Assembly: GCF_000024165.1 (NCBI RefSeq)
Contig: NC_013193.1
Span: forward strand, 103,596-167,595
Length of the DNA stretch: 64,000 nucleotides
Direction: 5' to 3'
Source: Accumulibacter phosphatis
GTDB taxonomy: Bacteria > Pseudomonadota > Gammaproteobacteria > Burkholderiales > Rhodocyclaceae
Part shown: piece after piece, positions 17,633 to 25,000 of the stretch
Position numbering within the stretch: position 1 is the stretch's first letter
Layout: the number at the start of each line of letters is the position of its first letter
Program-made: the position numbers and the translations under genes
Notes under the pieces: model-generated
Database searches by the model: none
The model's input: only the letters and a program-made list of their open reading frames with translations
Told to the model about the DNA's origin: nothing

Positions 17633-17971
17633 TCACCAGCAATTGCCCCACGTCGGCTGCTTGACGGTCAGCCCGGCCTGCGCCGCGTAGTACGCGGCGA
17701 GCTTCCCCATATCCTCATCGGACAACCCTTCCACCTGAGGCTTCATCACCGGATCGATTCGTCTGCCGTCGCGATATGCCCGCAGCGCACCCACGAGATA
17801 AGCCTCTCGTTGACCTGCAATCCGGGGAAACTGGTCGGTGGCGCTGTTGCCGTCGGTCCCATGGCATGCGGCGCAGACCTGCTGCGCCTTGCCCGGTGGC
17901 CTGACCTCGGCCGCGAGGACCGCTCCTGCGGCCAGTAAAGCGGTCAGGCCGCTTATCCAGGCATATCTCAT
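17633..17971 (-). CDS. Small periplasmic c-type cytochrome (CAACH)
   Basis: 112 residues with a signal peptide (GLTALLAAGAVLA) and one heme site CAACHGTDGNS near residue 33; a methionine ligand is probably in DPVMKPQVEGLS. The layout matches the c4/c553-like class I cytochromes (QFPRIAGQREAYLVGALRAY). ATG 17971 overlaps the stop of the preceding cytochrome gene as ATGA. It ends with PTWGNCW, an extra C-terminal cysteine. It is the third gene of the operon that begins with the P-type ATPase. Its electron partners are unknown. Confidence 0.85.
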   Translation of the reverse strand: MRYAWISGLTALLAAGAVLAAEVRPPGKAQQVCAACHGTDGNSATDQFPRIAGQREAYLVGALRAYRDGRRIDPVMKPQVEGLSDEDMGKLAAYYAAQAGLTVKQPTWGNCW

Positions 17972-18312
17972 TTGTTGTCCTTTCTGGCATAGAAGGCGGC
18001 GATCTCGGCAATTTCCCTATCGTCGAGCATCGAGGCCATGCGATTCATCAAGGGATGGCGGCGTTCGCCGCTGCGATAAGCCCTCAGGGATTTTTCGAGG
18101 TAAGCGGCGTGTTGTCCGCCCAACTTCGGCGCCGTCTCGCCGGGACCCATGCGAATTCCCATACCCATACCGCCGCGCATAGCCATGTCGTGGCAGCCGT
18201 GGCACATCTCGACCTTGTTCCAGCCCCCGTCGGCGCGGCCCATGCCCCAGTTCTGTGCGTGTGCCGATGTGCCGGTCATGAGGAACAAGGCCATCATTGC
18301 CAGATATTTCAT
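17968..18312 (-). CDS. Small periplasmic c-type cytochrome (CHGCH)
   Basis: About 114 residues from ATG 18312; upstream in-frame codons belong to the ATPase gene read in another frame. Signal peptide MKYLAMMALFLMTGTSAHA is followed by a heme site, EMCHGCHDMAMRGG, embedded in a Met/Gly-rich stretch (GMGMGIRMGPGE). The second half, LGGQHAAYLEKSLRAYRSG, is shared with the neighbouring cytochrome, so the two are tandem paralogues. The start overlaps the ATPase stop as ATGA, giving tight coupling of an ATPase and a cytochrome. The Met-rich insert might bind soft metals. Confidence 0.85.
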   Translation of the reverse strand: MKYLAMMALFLMTGTSAHAQNWGMGRADGGWNKVEMCHGCHDMAMRGGMGMGIRMGPGETAPKLGGQHAAYLEKSLRAYRSGERRHPLMNRMASMLDDREIAEIAAFYARKDNK

Positions 18313-20555
18313 GCAGCTGTCTCCTTCCCTGGACCGGTAACTCGCAGCAAACGCAAGCCGTTCGCCACCACGAGCAGGCTTGCACCCATATCGGCAAACA
18401 CCGCCATCCACATGGTCGCATTACCGAAAACGGCGAGTCCGAGAAAGATCGCCTTGATGCCCAGGGCCAGCCCGATGTTTTGCCAGAGCACCGCATGGGT
18501 ACGCCGGGACAGGCGAATGGTCTCGGGAATGCGCCGCAGGTCGTCGTTCATAATCACCACATCGGCCGCTTCCATCGCCGTGTCCGTGCCGGCAGCGCCC
18601 ATGGCCACGCCGATGTCGGCACGTGCCAGGGCCGGTGCGTCGTTGATGCCGTCGCCGGTCATCGCGGTCTGACCATAGCGACGTTGCAAATCTTCGATGG
18701 CCGCCAGTTTGTCCTCTGGAAGAAGATTGCCCCGGACGTCGTCGATGCCGGCTTCCCTGGCGATGCTCGCGGCCGTAGCCACATTGTCGCCGGTCAGCAT
18801 GGCCGAGGCGACACCGAGACGGTGCAGATCGGCCACCGCCTCACGCGAACTTTCCTTGATCGTGTCCGCCACCGCAAAAATCGCCAGCACCTGCTGTGCC
18901 GACGCCAGCATGGTGACCGTCCGGCCTTGCGTCTCATGCAACTGAAGGCGAGCCTCGATCTCGGCACTACACAGGTTGCGCTCCTCAACCAGGCGATGAT
19001 TGCCGAGGACGATGAGTTGGCCATCCGTGCGAGCTTCAACACCTCGTCCGGCGAGGGCGACAAAATCGGTCAAGCCGTTCTCCGGAAGCTTGAGACCGGT
19101 CGCAATCGCTTTTGAGACCGGATGGTCCGAGTGCCCGGCCAGGCTGGCCGCCCAGGCCAGCACCTGGGATTCGGGGACCGCTGAGGGAAGGATCTCCATG
19201 GCGACCAGACGGGGTTTGCCTTCGGTAATGGTGCCGGTCTTGTCGAGGGCAATGACCCGCAGTTTGCGGGCCTCCTCAAGATAGACACCGCCCTTGATCA
19301 GGATGCCGCGTCGGGCCGCCGCCGCTAGGCCGCTGACCACCGTCACCGGCGTGGCAATCACCAGCGCGCAGGGGCAGGCGATGACCAGCAGCACCAAGGC
19401 TTTGTAGAGCGCCTGCGTCCAGGACCAACCGAGAAGCAAGGGTGTCAGAACCGCCACGGCAACCGCAATGGCAAACACGGTCGGGGTGTAGATTGCGGCA
19501 AAGCGATCCACGAAGCGCTGGGTTGGCGCTTGCGTCCCCTGCGCCTGTTCGACCGCGTGGATGATGCGGGCCAGCGTGGTATTGTCGGCAGCGGCGGTCA
19601 CACGAAACTCCAGAATGCCGGTTTCGTTGATCGTGCCGGCGAACACCGGGTCGCCTGCCGCTTTGTCAATCGGGATGCTTTCGCCGGTGACCGGCGCCTG
19701 ATTGACTGCACTGCTTCCTGCCGTCACCTGACCATCGAGCGGTATCCGAGCGCCTGGTTTGACCCGCACACTGGCTTCCAGCTTTACCTCAGCGGCTGGT
19801 ACTTCCAGCCACGTCCCATCATCCTGCCGCACTTCCGCCGTCTCCGGCGTCAGGTCGAGCAGGCCCTTGATGGCGTTACGCGCCCGATCCACGGACCGGG
19901 CCTCAATCAGTTCGGCAATGGCATACAAGGCCATGACCATCGCCGCCTCGGGCCACTGTCCAATGAGGAAGGCACCAGTCACCGCCACACCCATCAGCGC
20001 GTTCATGTTCAACTGCCCGCGCCGCAATGCCGCCAGTCCCTTGCTATAGGTGGAAATGCCGGACAACCAAATAGCGACGACGGCCAACGCCATACCGAAG
20101 CCCTTGAAAGGCAGTGTGTCGGGCGCGAAATAATCCACCGCTTCCGCACCGATGGCCAGTACCAGCGCCAGAACACTTCGCCACAGCTCACTGACGCCAG
20201 CGTTTTTTGTCGCCGCCTGTTCTGCCGACACCGCCTTGGGGCTGAACCCCGCTTTGCGGATGGCGGCCAAGGCTGCATCGAGGGACTCCGTCGTCGCATC
20301 TATCGACACGGTGCGGGCCGACAGCTGGAACCGCAGGGAACGGATGCCGTCGATACCGGCCACCGCACGACGGATATCATTCTCCTCGTTCGGGCAGTCC
20401 ATGGTTGGAATCAAGAAGACGGGCACGCCATCGCTTTGAACGAGACCAGAGGCTGCCGGGATTTCTGCGGCTGTGGTCACTGCTGCGGAACAGCCGCCCG
20501 CACATCCGCAATGGGCGGTTTCCGGAAGGGGCTTCGGGTTGGGATCAAGACTCAT
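18309..20555 (-). CDS. zntA: Zn/Cd/Pb-translocating P1B-type ATPase
   Basis: 748-residue inner-membrane pump exporting divalent soft cations from the cytoplasm. The N-terminus has a cysteine cluster (HCGCAGGC), then an HMA domain with MDCPNEEND in place of the GMxCxxC of copper pumps. The membrane metal site is IACPCAL (about residue 394), the phosphorylated aspartate lies in LDKTGTITEG (about 438), and GDGINDAP closes the P-domain. These features match ZntA/CadA. ATG 20555 has AAGGAG upstream. The gene is transcribed from a MerR-type promoter and is coupled to a cytochrome gene downstream. Zn, Cd and Pb cannot be told apart from sequence alone. Confidence 0.9.
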   Translation of the reverse strand: MSLDPNPKPLPETAHCGCAGGCSAAVTTAAEIPAASGLVQSDGVPVFLIPTMDCPNEENDIRRAVAGIDGIRSLRFQLSARTVSIDATTESLDAALAAIRKAGFSPKAVSAEQAATKNAGVSELWRSVLALVLAIGAEAVDYFAPDTLPFKGFGMALAVVAIWLSGISTYSKGLAALRRGQLNMNALMGVAVTGAFLIGQWPEAAMVMALYAIAELIEARSVDRARNAIKGLLDLTPETAEVRQDDGTWLEVPAAEVKLEASVRVKPGARIPLDGQVTAGSSAVNQAPVTGESIPIDKAAGDPVFAGTINETGILEFRVTAAADNTTLARIIHAVEQAQGTQAPTQRFVDRFAAIYTPTVFAIAVAVAVLTPLLLGWSWTQALYKALVLLVIACPCALVIATPVTVVSGLAAAARRGILIKGGVYLEEARKLRVIALDKTGTITEGKPRLVAMEILPSAVPESQVLAWAASLAGHSDHPVSKAIATGLKLPENGLTDFVALAGRGVEARTDGQLIVLGNHRLVEERNLCSAEIEARLQLHETQGRTVTMLASAQQVLAIFAVADTIKESSREAVADLHRLGVASAMLTGDNVATAASIAREAGIDDVRGNLLPEDKLAAIEDLQRRYGQTAMTGDGINDAPALARADIGVAMGAAGTDTAMEAADVVIMNDDLRRIPETIRLSRRTHAVLWQNIGLALGIKAIFLGLAVFGNATMWMAVFADMGASLLVVANGLRLLRVTGPGKETAA

Positions 20556-20576
20556 GGCGTGCTCCTTGTTTCCCGC

Positions 20577-20610
20577 ATTAGAAACCCTTGAGTGACTACA
20601 GAGTCAAGGG
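20577..20610 (-). promoter_or_regulatory. MerR-type promoter/operator of the P-type ATPase operon
   Basis: On the minus strand, -35 TTGACT (20602-20607) and -10 TCTAAT (20577-20582) are separated by 19 bp. A dyad of CCCTTGA (20585-20591) and TCAAGGG (20604-20610) covers the -35 and spacer. A 19-20 bp spacer with a dyad is the hallmark of promoters untwisted by MerR-family activators. The MerR gene at 21001 is the natural regulator. The pbrA promoter at 48618-48648 has the same layout and 19-bp spacer. Confidence 0.85.
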
Positions 20611-20644
20611 ATTACAATGAAAAAAACTATGCGGAGCCAAAGCG

Positions 20645-20983
20645 ATGCTTGAGTTCGTCAAAGTTCTGGGATTGTTCGCCATAACCGCGCTGGCCGAGAT
20701 TGTCGGCTGCTATCTGCCGTGGCTGGTCCTGACCCAGCAGCGTCCAGTTTGGCTTTTGATCCCCGCCGCCGTCTCCTTGGGGCTGTTTGCCTGGCTGCTG
20801 ACCCTGCACCCCGGTGCCGCCGGGCGAATCTACGCTGCCTACGGAGGTGTCTACGTGGCAATTGCCCTGATCTGGCTATGGCGGATCGATGGCGTTGTGC
20901 CCACCAGTTGGGATTATGTCGGCAGTGCGGTCTCGCTGGCCGGTATGGCTATTATCATGCTCCAACCGGCCCGATCCGTTTGA
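20645..20983 (+). CDS. YnfA/UPF0060-family small membrane protein
   Basis: 112 residues, nearly all in about four membrane helices: VLGLFAITALAEIVGCYLPW, LLIPAAVSLGLFAWLLTL, the family motif RIYAAYGGVYVAIALIWLW, and DYVGSAVSLAGMAIIML. The family is known from sequence and resembles small multidrug-type transporters; its function is not settled. It is transcribed divergently from the ATPase and lies 17 bp ahead of merR on the same strand, so it is coexpressed with the regulator. Confidence 0.9.
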   Translation: MLEFVKVLGLFAITALAEIVGCYLPWLVLTQQRPVWLLIPAAVSLGLFAWLLTLHPGAAGRIYAAYGGVYVAIALIWLWRIDGVVPTSWDYVGSAVSLAGMAIIMLQPARSV

Positions 20984-21000
20984 ACGTCAGGAGGCGAAGA

Positions 21001-21476
21001 TGAAAATCGGCGAACTGGCCCGCCTTGCCGGGACGAACGTGGAAACGATCCGCTATTACGAGCGTGATGGGCTGCTGCCAGTACCTGCCCGCAGCGAAGG
21101 CAACTACCGTATCTATGGGGATGCCCATGTCCAGCGACTGTCTTTTATTCGGCGTTGTCGCAGTTTGGACATGACGCTGGATGAGATTCGTGTCTTGCTG
21201 CACTTCAAGGAGTCACCCCAGGAGAACTGCGCGGATGTGAATCGACTGCTTGACCGACACATTGGGCACGTTGCCCAACGGATGCAGGAGCTCCAGGAAC
21301 TGGAGAGCCAATTAAAAGACCTGCGTGAGCGATGTGACGAGGGGCGGGACGCTGCCCACTGCGGCATTCTTGACGGGTTGTCTCAAGCGATTGTGCACAG
21401 CGAAAAGACGGTATCCCACGTTCAGGGAACGCATCGGAGCAGTTTGGCGAAGGGTAATCAAGGTAACCAAGTTTGA
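21001..21476 (+). CDS. cadR: MerR-family metal-responsive regulator (CadR/PbrR type)
   Basis: 158-residue activator-repressor from ATG 21001 (CAGGAGG site). The winged helix begins MKIGELARLAGTNVETIRYY and continues with ERDGLLPVPAR and the wing NYRIYGD. The dimer helix includes HIGHVAQRMQELQEL. Metal-ligand cysteines are in ENCADVN, ERCDEGRD and HCGILDGL, the pattern of CadR and PbrR (divalent metals) rather than MerR (Hg) or CueR (Cu). It should control the promoter at 20577-20610. The C-terminal tail lacks the long His-rich extension of CadR. Confidence 0.88.
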
Positions 21477-21672
21477 TGGCATTAGCTTAGCGTATGAATT
21501 GTCCCAGTTTCCGTGATGCCCCTTGATACAAACCACAATTCAACATCAATGTCGGCAACCTTCGCAAAAACGATCATTCAATCCAGCCAATGCCACGGGC
21601 TGCTTTGGCAGAGCACCAGCGTCATGTCATCAGCAATAGACAGCGTTTCGGCCTTATGTGGAGCTCCACAGG

Positions 21673-21705
21673 GCCGATTATGTAGATGCCACGATTATGT
21701 TGAGC
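21673..21705 (+). repeat. RIT left terminal inverted repeat
   Basis: 33 bp beginning GCCGATTATGTAGATG and ending CGATTATGTTGAGC. It contains two CGATTATGT cores in tandem 18 bp apart, so each end is itself a tandem of recombinase-core-like sites. It matches the right end in inverted orientation at 30 of 33 positions. Two base pairs outside it, TTATGTGGAGCTC (21654-21666) is an inverted copy of the inner-repeat core GAGCTCCACATAA. Confidence 0.85.
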
Positions 21706-21771
21706 CAAGGCAGACGCCGTGCGCCAACCACCCATCTGGAGCGGCAGGCGCCGATTTTGAGCTCCACATAA

Positions 21772-22791
21772 TCAGAGCGTCCGCAGGAAGTCGATCAGCG
21801 AGTCGGGTGCCCGATAGCGACGAAGCTTGGTCTCTGGCTCTTGGAGCCGGGCCAGCGCCCGTTCCTTCATGGCCAGATCGGCCTCGACGTATTGGTGCGT
21901 CGTTGCCGGACTCTCATGGCCAAGCCAAAGCGCAATGACGCTGATATCGACGCCGGCCTGCAGCAGGTGCATTGCCGTCGTGTGGCGAATCACATGCGGC
22001 GAGATGTGGCGTGTTGCCAACTCAGGGCAGGATTCTGTGGCAACCTGGACGGCGCGATCCAGTCGCTGCATCACGTTCCATCGCGACATTGCTTGGCCAT
22101 CGCGATTGTGCAGCAGTGGCGAGTCGGAATCGAACTGCGGATTTCGTTTGATCCAGGCCCGGATTGCCCTGATGGTTGAACGCCACAGTGGCACGCTGCG
22201 CTGCTTGCGTCCCTTGCCGTGCAGATGAACGCAGGCGGCCCCATCGTCGAGCACCACCTCGCCGACCTTCACGCCGACGATCTCTGAAACCCGCGCACCG
22301 GTGTTGTAGAGCAACAGCACCAACACATGATCCCTTTGGCTGAACCATGTTCCATCCGGCGTGCCGATCACAGCGAGCATTTCTTCCCGGGACAGATAGC
22401 CAAGCATCGGCCGCTCGAAGCGCTTTGCCGGAACGCCGAGCGCGTGCTCGATCACCTGCAGCGATGTCACGTCGCGGTGCGCCGCGAACTTCAGGAACGA
22501 ACGCAGCGCCGCGAGACGGCCATTCCGGCTGCGCACGCTGTTGTGCCGCTTGCGTTCCAGATGATCGAGGAAGGCCGTGATCAGGTCCGGCGTGATGTCG
22601 GCCAGCGTGATCAGCGCTGGCGAACGGCCAAGTCGCACCTCGGCAAAGCCCAGGAAGAGCACGAAGGCATCCCGGTAGGCGGCAACCGTCTGTGGACTGA
22701 GTGCGCGTTGTTGCGTCAGGTGCTCAACGAAGAAGGCTTGCACGAGTGCGGGAAACGATGGCGCTGGTTTGGGTTGTCTACGCATCATCAT
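21772..22791 (-). CDS. RIT tyrosine recombinase 3 (C-terminal gene of trio)
   Basis: Site-specific recombinase of 339 residues. The N-terminal core-binding domain includes RALSPQTVAAYRDAF. The catalytic domain has R in YNTGARVSEIVG (about residue 167), K in HLHGKGRKQRSVP, the HxxR motif HVIRHTT (about 267), H in LWLGHES and the nucleophile Y in THQYVEADL (about 299), so all active-site residues are present. Its start overlaps the preceding gene by 14 bp. Three consecutive ATG codons make the precise start uncertain by two residues. Confidence 0.9.
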   Translation of the reverse strand: MMMRRQPKPAPSFPALVQAFFVEHLTQQRALSPQTVAAYRDAFVLFLGFAEVRLGRSPALITLADITPDLITAFLDHLERKRHNSVRSRNGRLAALRSFLKFAAHRDVTSLQVIEHALGVPAKRFERPMLGYLSREEMLAVIGTPDGTWFSQRDHVLVLLLYNTGARVSEIVGVKVGEVVLDDGAACVHLHGKGRKQRSVPLWRSTIRAIRAWIKRNPQFDSDSPLLHNRDGQAMSRWNVMQRLDRAVQVATESCPELATRHISPHVIRHTTAMHLLQAGVDISVIALWLGHESPATTHQYVEADLAMKERALARLQEPETKLRRYRAPDSLIDFLRTL

Positions 22792-23752
22792 CTCCCGCGA
22801 GATCGGCGAATTGCTCGAACCGGCTGGCAGCGATTGCCATCAACTCGGGAACGGCGGTGAGGTACCAGTACGTGTAGAAGATCTCGGCATGCCCCATATA
22901 GGTCGACAGCGCCAGCATCTTCTGGTCAACATCAGCACCGTCGGCGTACCAGCGCACCAGCCGCCGCACAGCGAAGGTGTGGCGCAGGTCGTGCAGGCGC
23001 GGGGCATCGTGTCCACCGCGATTGACCCAGCCAAGACCGTCGCGCAGGCTGGTAAAGACGCGGTGCGCCTGTCGCTCGCCGAGTGGTAGCCCCAGTCGGC
23101 AACCGCGACTGCCGATCAGGAACGGCATGCCCGTCGTCATCGGAAGATGCCGCTCACGTTGTTTCCGGTAGCGCACCAGCGCCTTGACCGTGCTGGGATG
23201 GATCGGAAGTTGCCGGGACTTGGCGAACTTGGTCTGCCGGATCGTCAGCATTCCGCGTTTGAGGTCGACATCAGTATCGCGCAGGTGAATGGCTTCGGAA
23301 ACGCGCAATCCGGTCGAGGCCATCAGGCCGAACAGGGTTTCGTAGGTGAATGGCCGAAGACTGCCGGATGGGCCGAGTGTGCGTGCCGCCGCGAGCAAGT
23401 CGACGACCTCATCTTCACGGTAAATGTGGGGTGCCACGCGACCGGGTTCCGGGCCGAAGAGCGATGCCTCAGGAATCTCAGTGTCCGGCTCAAACTGCCG
23501 CAGGTAGCAGATGAAGTGTCGCAGCCGTCCCCAACTGCGCGCCCAGGTGCCCACATCGCCATGGCCATCCTTGCCGGCACGTACCCATTCGACCATGAGT
23601 TCCGCAGTCAGCGGACCGTGATGGCCCTTTGTCTCCACGAAGCGTGCAAAACCGGAGAGGAAGGTGTCACGGGAGCGCAGGTGGAAACCCTGGCGGCGAC
23701 GCTCAGCCAGATAGTCGTCGATTCTGGCCTGCAGGCTTCGGCGCCGGCTCAT
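22778..23752 (-). CDS. RIT tyrosine recombinase 2 (middle gene of trio)
   Basis: 324 residues. The catalytic set is R in STGLRVSEAIHL, K in RQTKFAKSRQLP, HDLRHTFAVRRL for the HxxR motif, H in TYMGHAEIFYTYWYL and the tyrosine in the FYTYWYL segment. Recombinases of this type are close to those of other three-recombinase elements. The ATG start at 23752 overlaps the stop of recombinase 1 as ATGA. All three proteins probably act together on the terminal repeats. Confidence 0.9.
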   Translation of the reverse strand: MSRRRSLQARIDDYLAERRRQGFHLRSRDTFLSGFARFVETKGHHGPLTAELMVEWVRAGKDGHGDVGTWARSWGRLRHFICYLRQFEPDTEIPEASLFGPEPGRVAPHIYREDEVVDLLAAARTLGPSGSLRPFTYETLFGLMASTGLRVSEAIHLRDTDVDLKRGMLTIRQTKFAKSRQLPIHPSTVKALVRYRKQRERHLPMTTGMPFLIGSRGCRLGLPLGERQAHRVFTSLRDGLGWVNRGGHDAPRLHDLRHTFAVRRLVRWYADGADVDQKMLALSTYMGHAEIFYTYWYLTAVPELMAIAASRFEQFADLAGDDDA

Positions 23753-24705
23753 GATTCGCTCCCCGGCCAGGGCAACGGAACCTCGGTGAGCTTTGGCGTG
23801 TCGAGCTTGGCGTAGATCCGGGTGGTTTCCAGGGATCGATGCCGCAAGACATCGGCAACCTCCTTGAGCGAGCTGCCGTTCCCGACCAAGCGGCAGGCCA
23901 GCGTGTGACGCAGCAGGTGCGAACCGGAATCGGGCAGACCAGCCCGTCGGCAGGCACGGCGGATTACGTTCTCAACCGCATAAGTTGTGATCGGGATGTC
24001 ACGCGATTCGCGGCGGCACAGAAAGAGTGCCCTGCTTGGGTTTGCCAGGCGCTCATGCTGCAGGTAGTCTGCCAATGCTTGTCCGGTCGCCATCGGCAAC
24101 GGCAGGATGTCCTGCCGTCGCGACTTTGTGCCCTTCAGCGTGACCGTGCCTTCGCGCCAGTCAATGGCGTCGATCGACAGGTTCGCGATCTCGCCAGCGC
24201 GCAGCCCCATGTCCAGCGCACAGCGGACGATGGCATAGCCACGCCGGGGCTTTCGTCCGTAAGGGAGTGCAGCAAGCAGCCGTTGAACCTCGTCCGGCTT
24301 GAGAGCGCGTGGCAGCGATGCAAGCTTCCACTGCACCGGCGAGGAAATCGCCGCGCTCAGCCGGACAACCGAATCACCGCAGACGGTCCGGTAGCGGAGG
24401 TAACTTCGCAAGGCTGTCGCGACTTGAGCGGCAGCCGAATGCGATGGGCTATCCCCCAGTTGCCGAGCGATAAAGCGGCGTACGTCGGCTGCACTCAGCT
24501 TGGCAATGGTGACGACGCCACCGGCGAACTTCTTTCGCAACAACTGCGCGACGATGCGGCAATGGTTGCGACGCGTGCCTGCCGCAAGGCCGCGGACGTC
24601 ACGCAGGTGGTCGTCGTACCGGTGCAGTTCGTCGGCGATGGGGTCGGGGATTTCTGCAGAAGAGCGCACCTGCTGCGCGCTCCGGGGCGGTGAGATTCGG
24701 TTCAT
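23749..24705 (-). CDS. RIT tyrosine recombinase 1 (first gene of trio)
   Basis: About 318 residues from ATG 24705, chosen because AAGGAGACGCTC lies just before it; a GTG at 24732 would add nine residues without a good ribosome site. The catalytic set is R in DMGLRAGEIANL, K in VTLKGTKSRRQD, HLLRHTLACRL, H in LRHRSLETT and Y in RIYAKLDTP, all intact. The N-terminal half includes GLAAGTRRNHCRIV. Transcription would start near the right end of the element. Confidence 0.9.
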   Translation of the reverse strand: MNRISPPRSAQQVRSSAEIPDPIADELHRYDDHLRDVRGLAAGTRRNHCRIVAQLLRKKFAGGVVTIAKLSAADVRRFIARQLGDSPSHSAAAQVATALRSYLRYRTVCGDSVVRLSAAISSPVQWKLASLPRALKPDEVQRLLAALPYGRKPRRGYAIVRCALDMGLRAGEIANLSIDAIDWREGTVTLKGTKSRRQDILPLPMATGQALADYLQHERLANPSRALFLCRRESRDIPITTYAVENVIRRACRRAGLPDSGSHLLRHTLACRLVGNGSSLKEVADVLRHRSLETTRIYAKLDTPKLTEVPLPWPGSES

Positions 24706-24826
24706 GAGCGTCTCCTTGAGTGGAAACTCCACTTCAGGAGAACGCTGAAATTATGTCGAGCTCAAAATGCCATCAGCCGCCCGAATGGTCCACGGCTACG
24801 CGCTCCAGCAAGCTACGTCGAGGAAA

Positions 24827-24859
24827 GCTCAACATAATCGAATCATCTACATAATCGGC
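24827..24859 (-). repeat. RIT right terminal inverted repeat
   Basis: The reverse complement of this stretch begins GCCGATTATGTAGATG and ends CGATTATGTTGAGC; only three central bases differ from the left end. Outside it the sequence (CAGAGTTGCCGG) does not resemble the left flank, so no obvious target duplication is seen. From 24860 to 25000 I see no gene before the end of the copper ATPase. Confidence 0.85.
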
Positions 24860-25000
24860 CAGAGTTGCCGGTGGCAAATCGAACGATGTCGGGCAGCAAC
24901 GAGGCGGATAGCCGCCCTTCAACTGATGGAGTGTAAGAGGGCAACAGACCTCATGGGCATATTGAGTGATGGCGTGTGTCAGGCAAGGCTGTCCTGATCC

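Larger units (their letters stand above)
21673..24859. mobile_element. RIT element (recombinases in trio)
   Basis: Three adjacent, overlapping tyrosine recombinase genes on the minus strand are enclosed by a 33-bp inverted repeat (21673-21705 and 24827-24859; 3 mismatches). A second, inner inverted repeat of 19 bp (21754-21772 and 24750-24768; 1 mismatch) sits just outside the gene block. Trios of this kind with complex inverted repeats are described as RIT elements. No passenger gene is present. It lies between the MerR gene and the copper ATPase gene, so it could have joined or separated the two metal blocks. Both ends look intact, so it may be complete. Confidence 0.88.
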
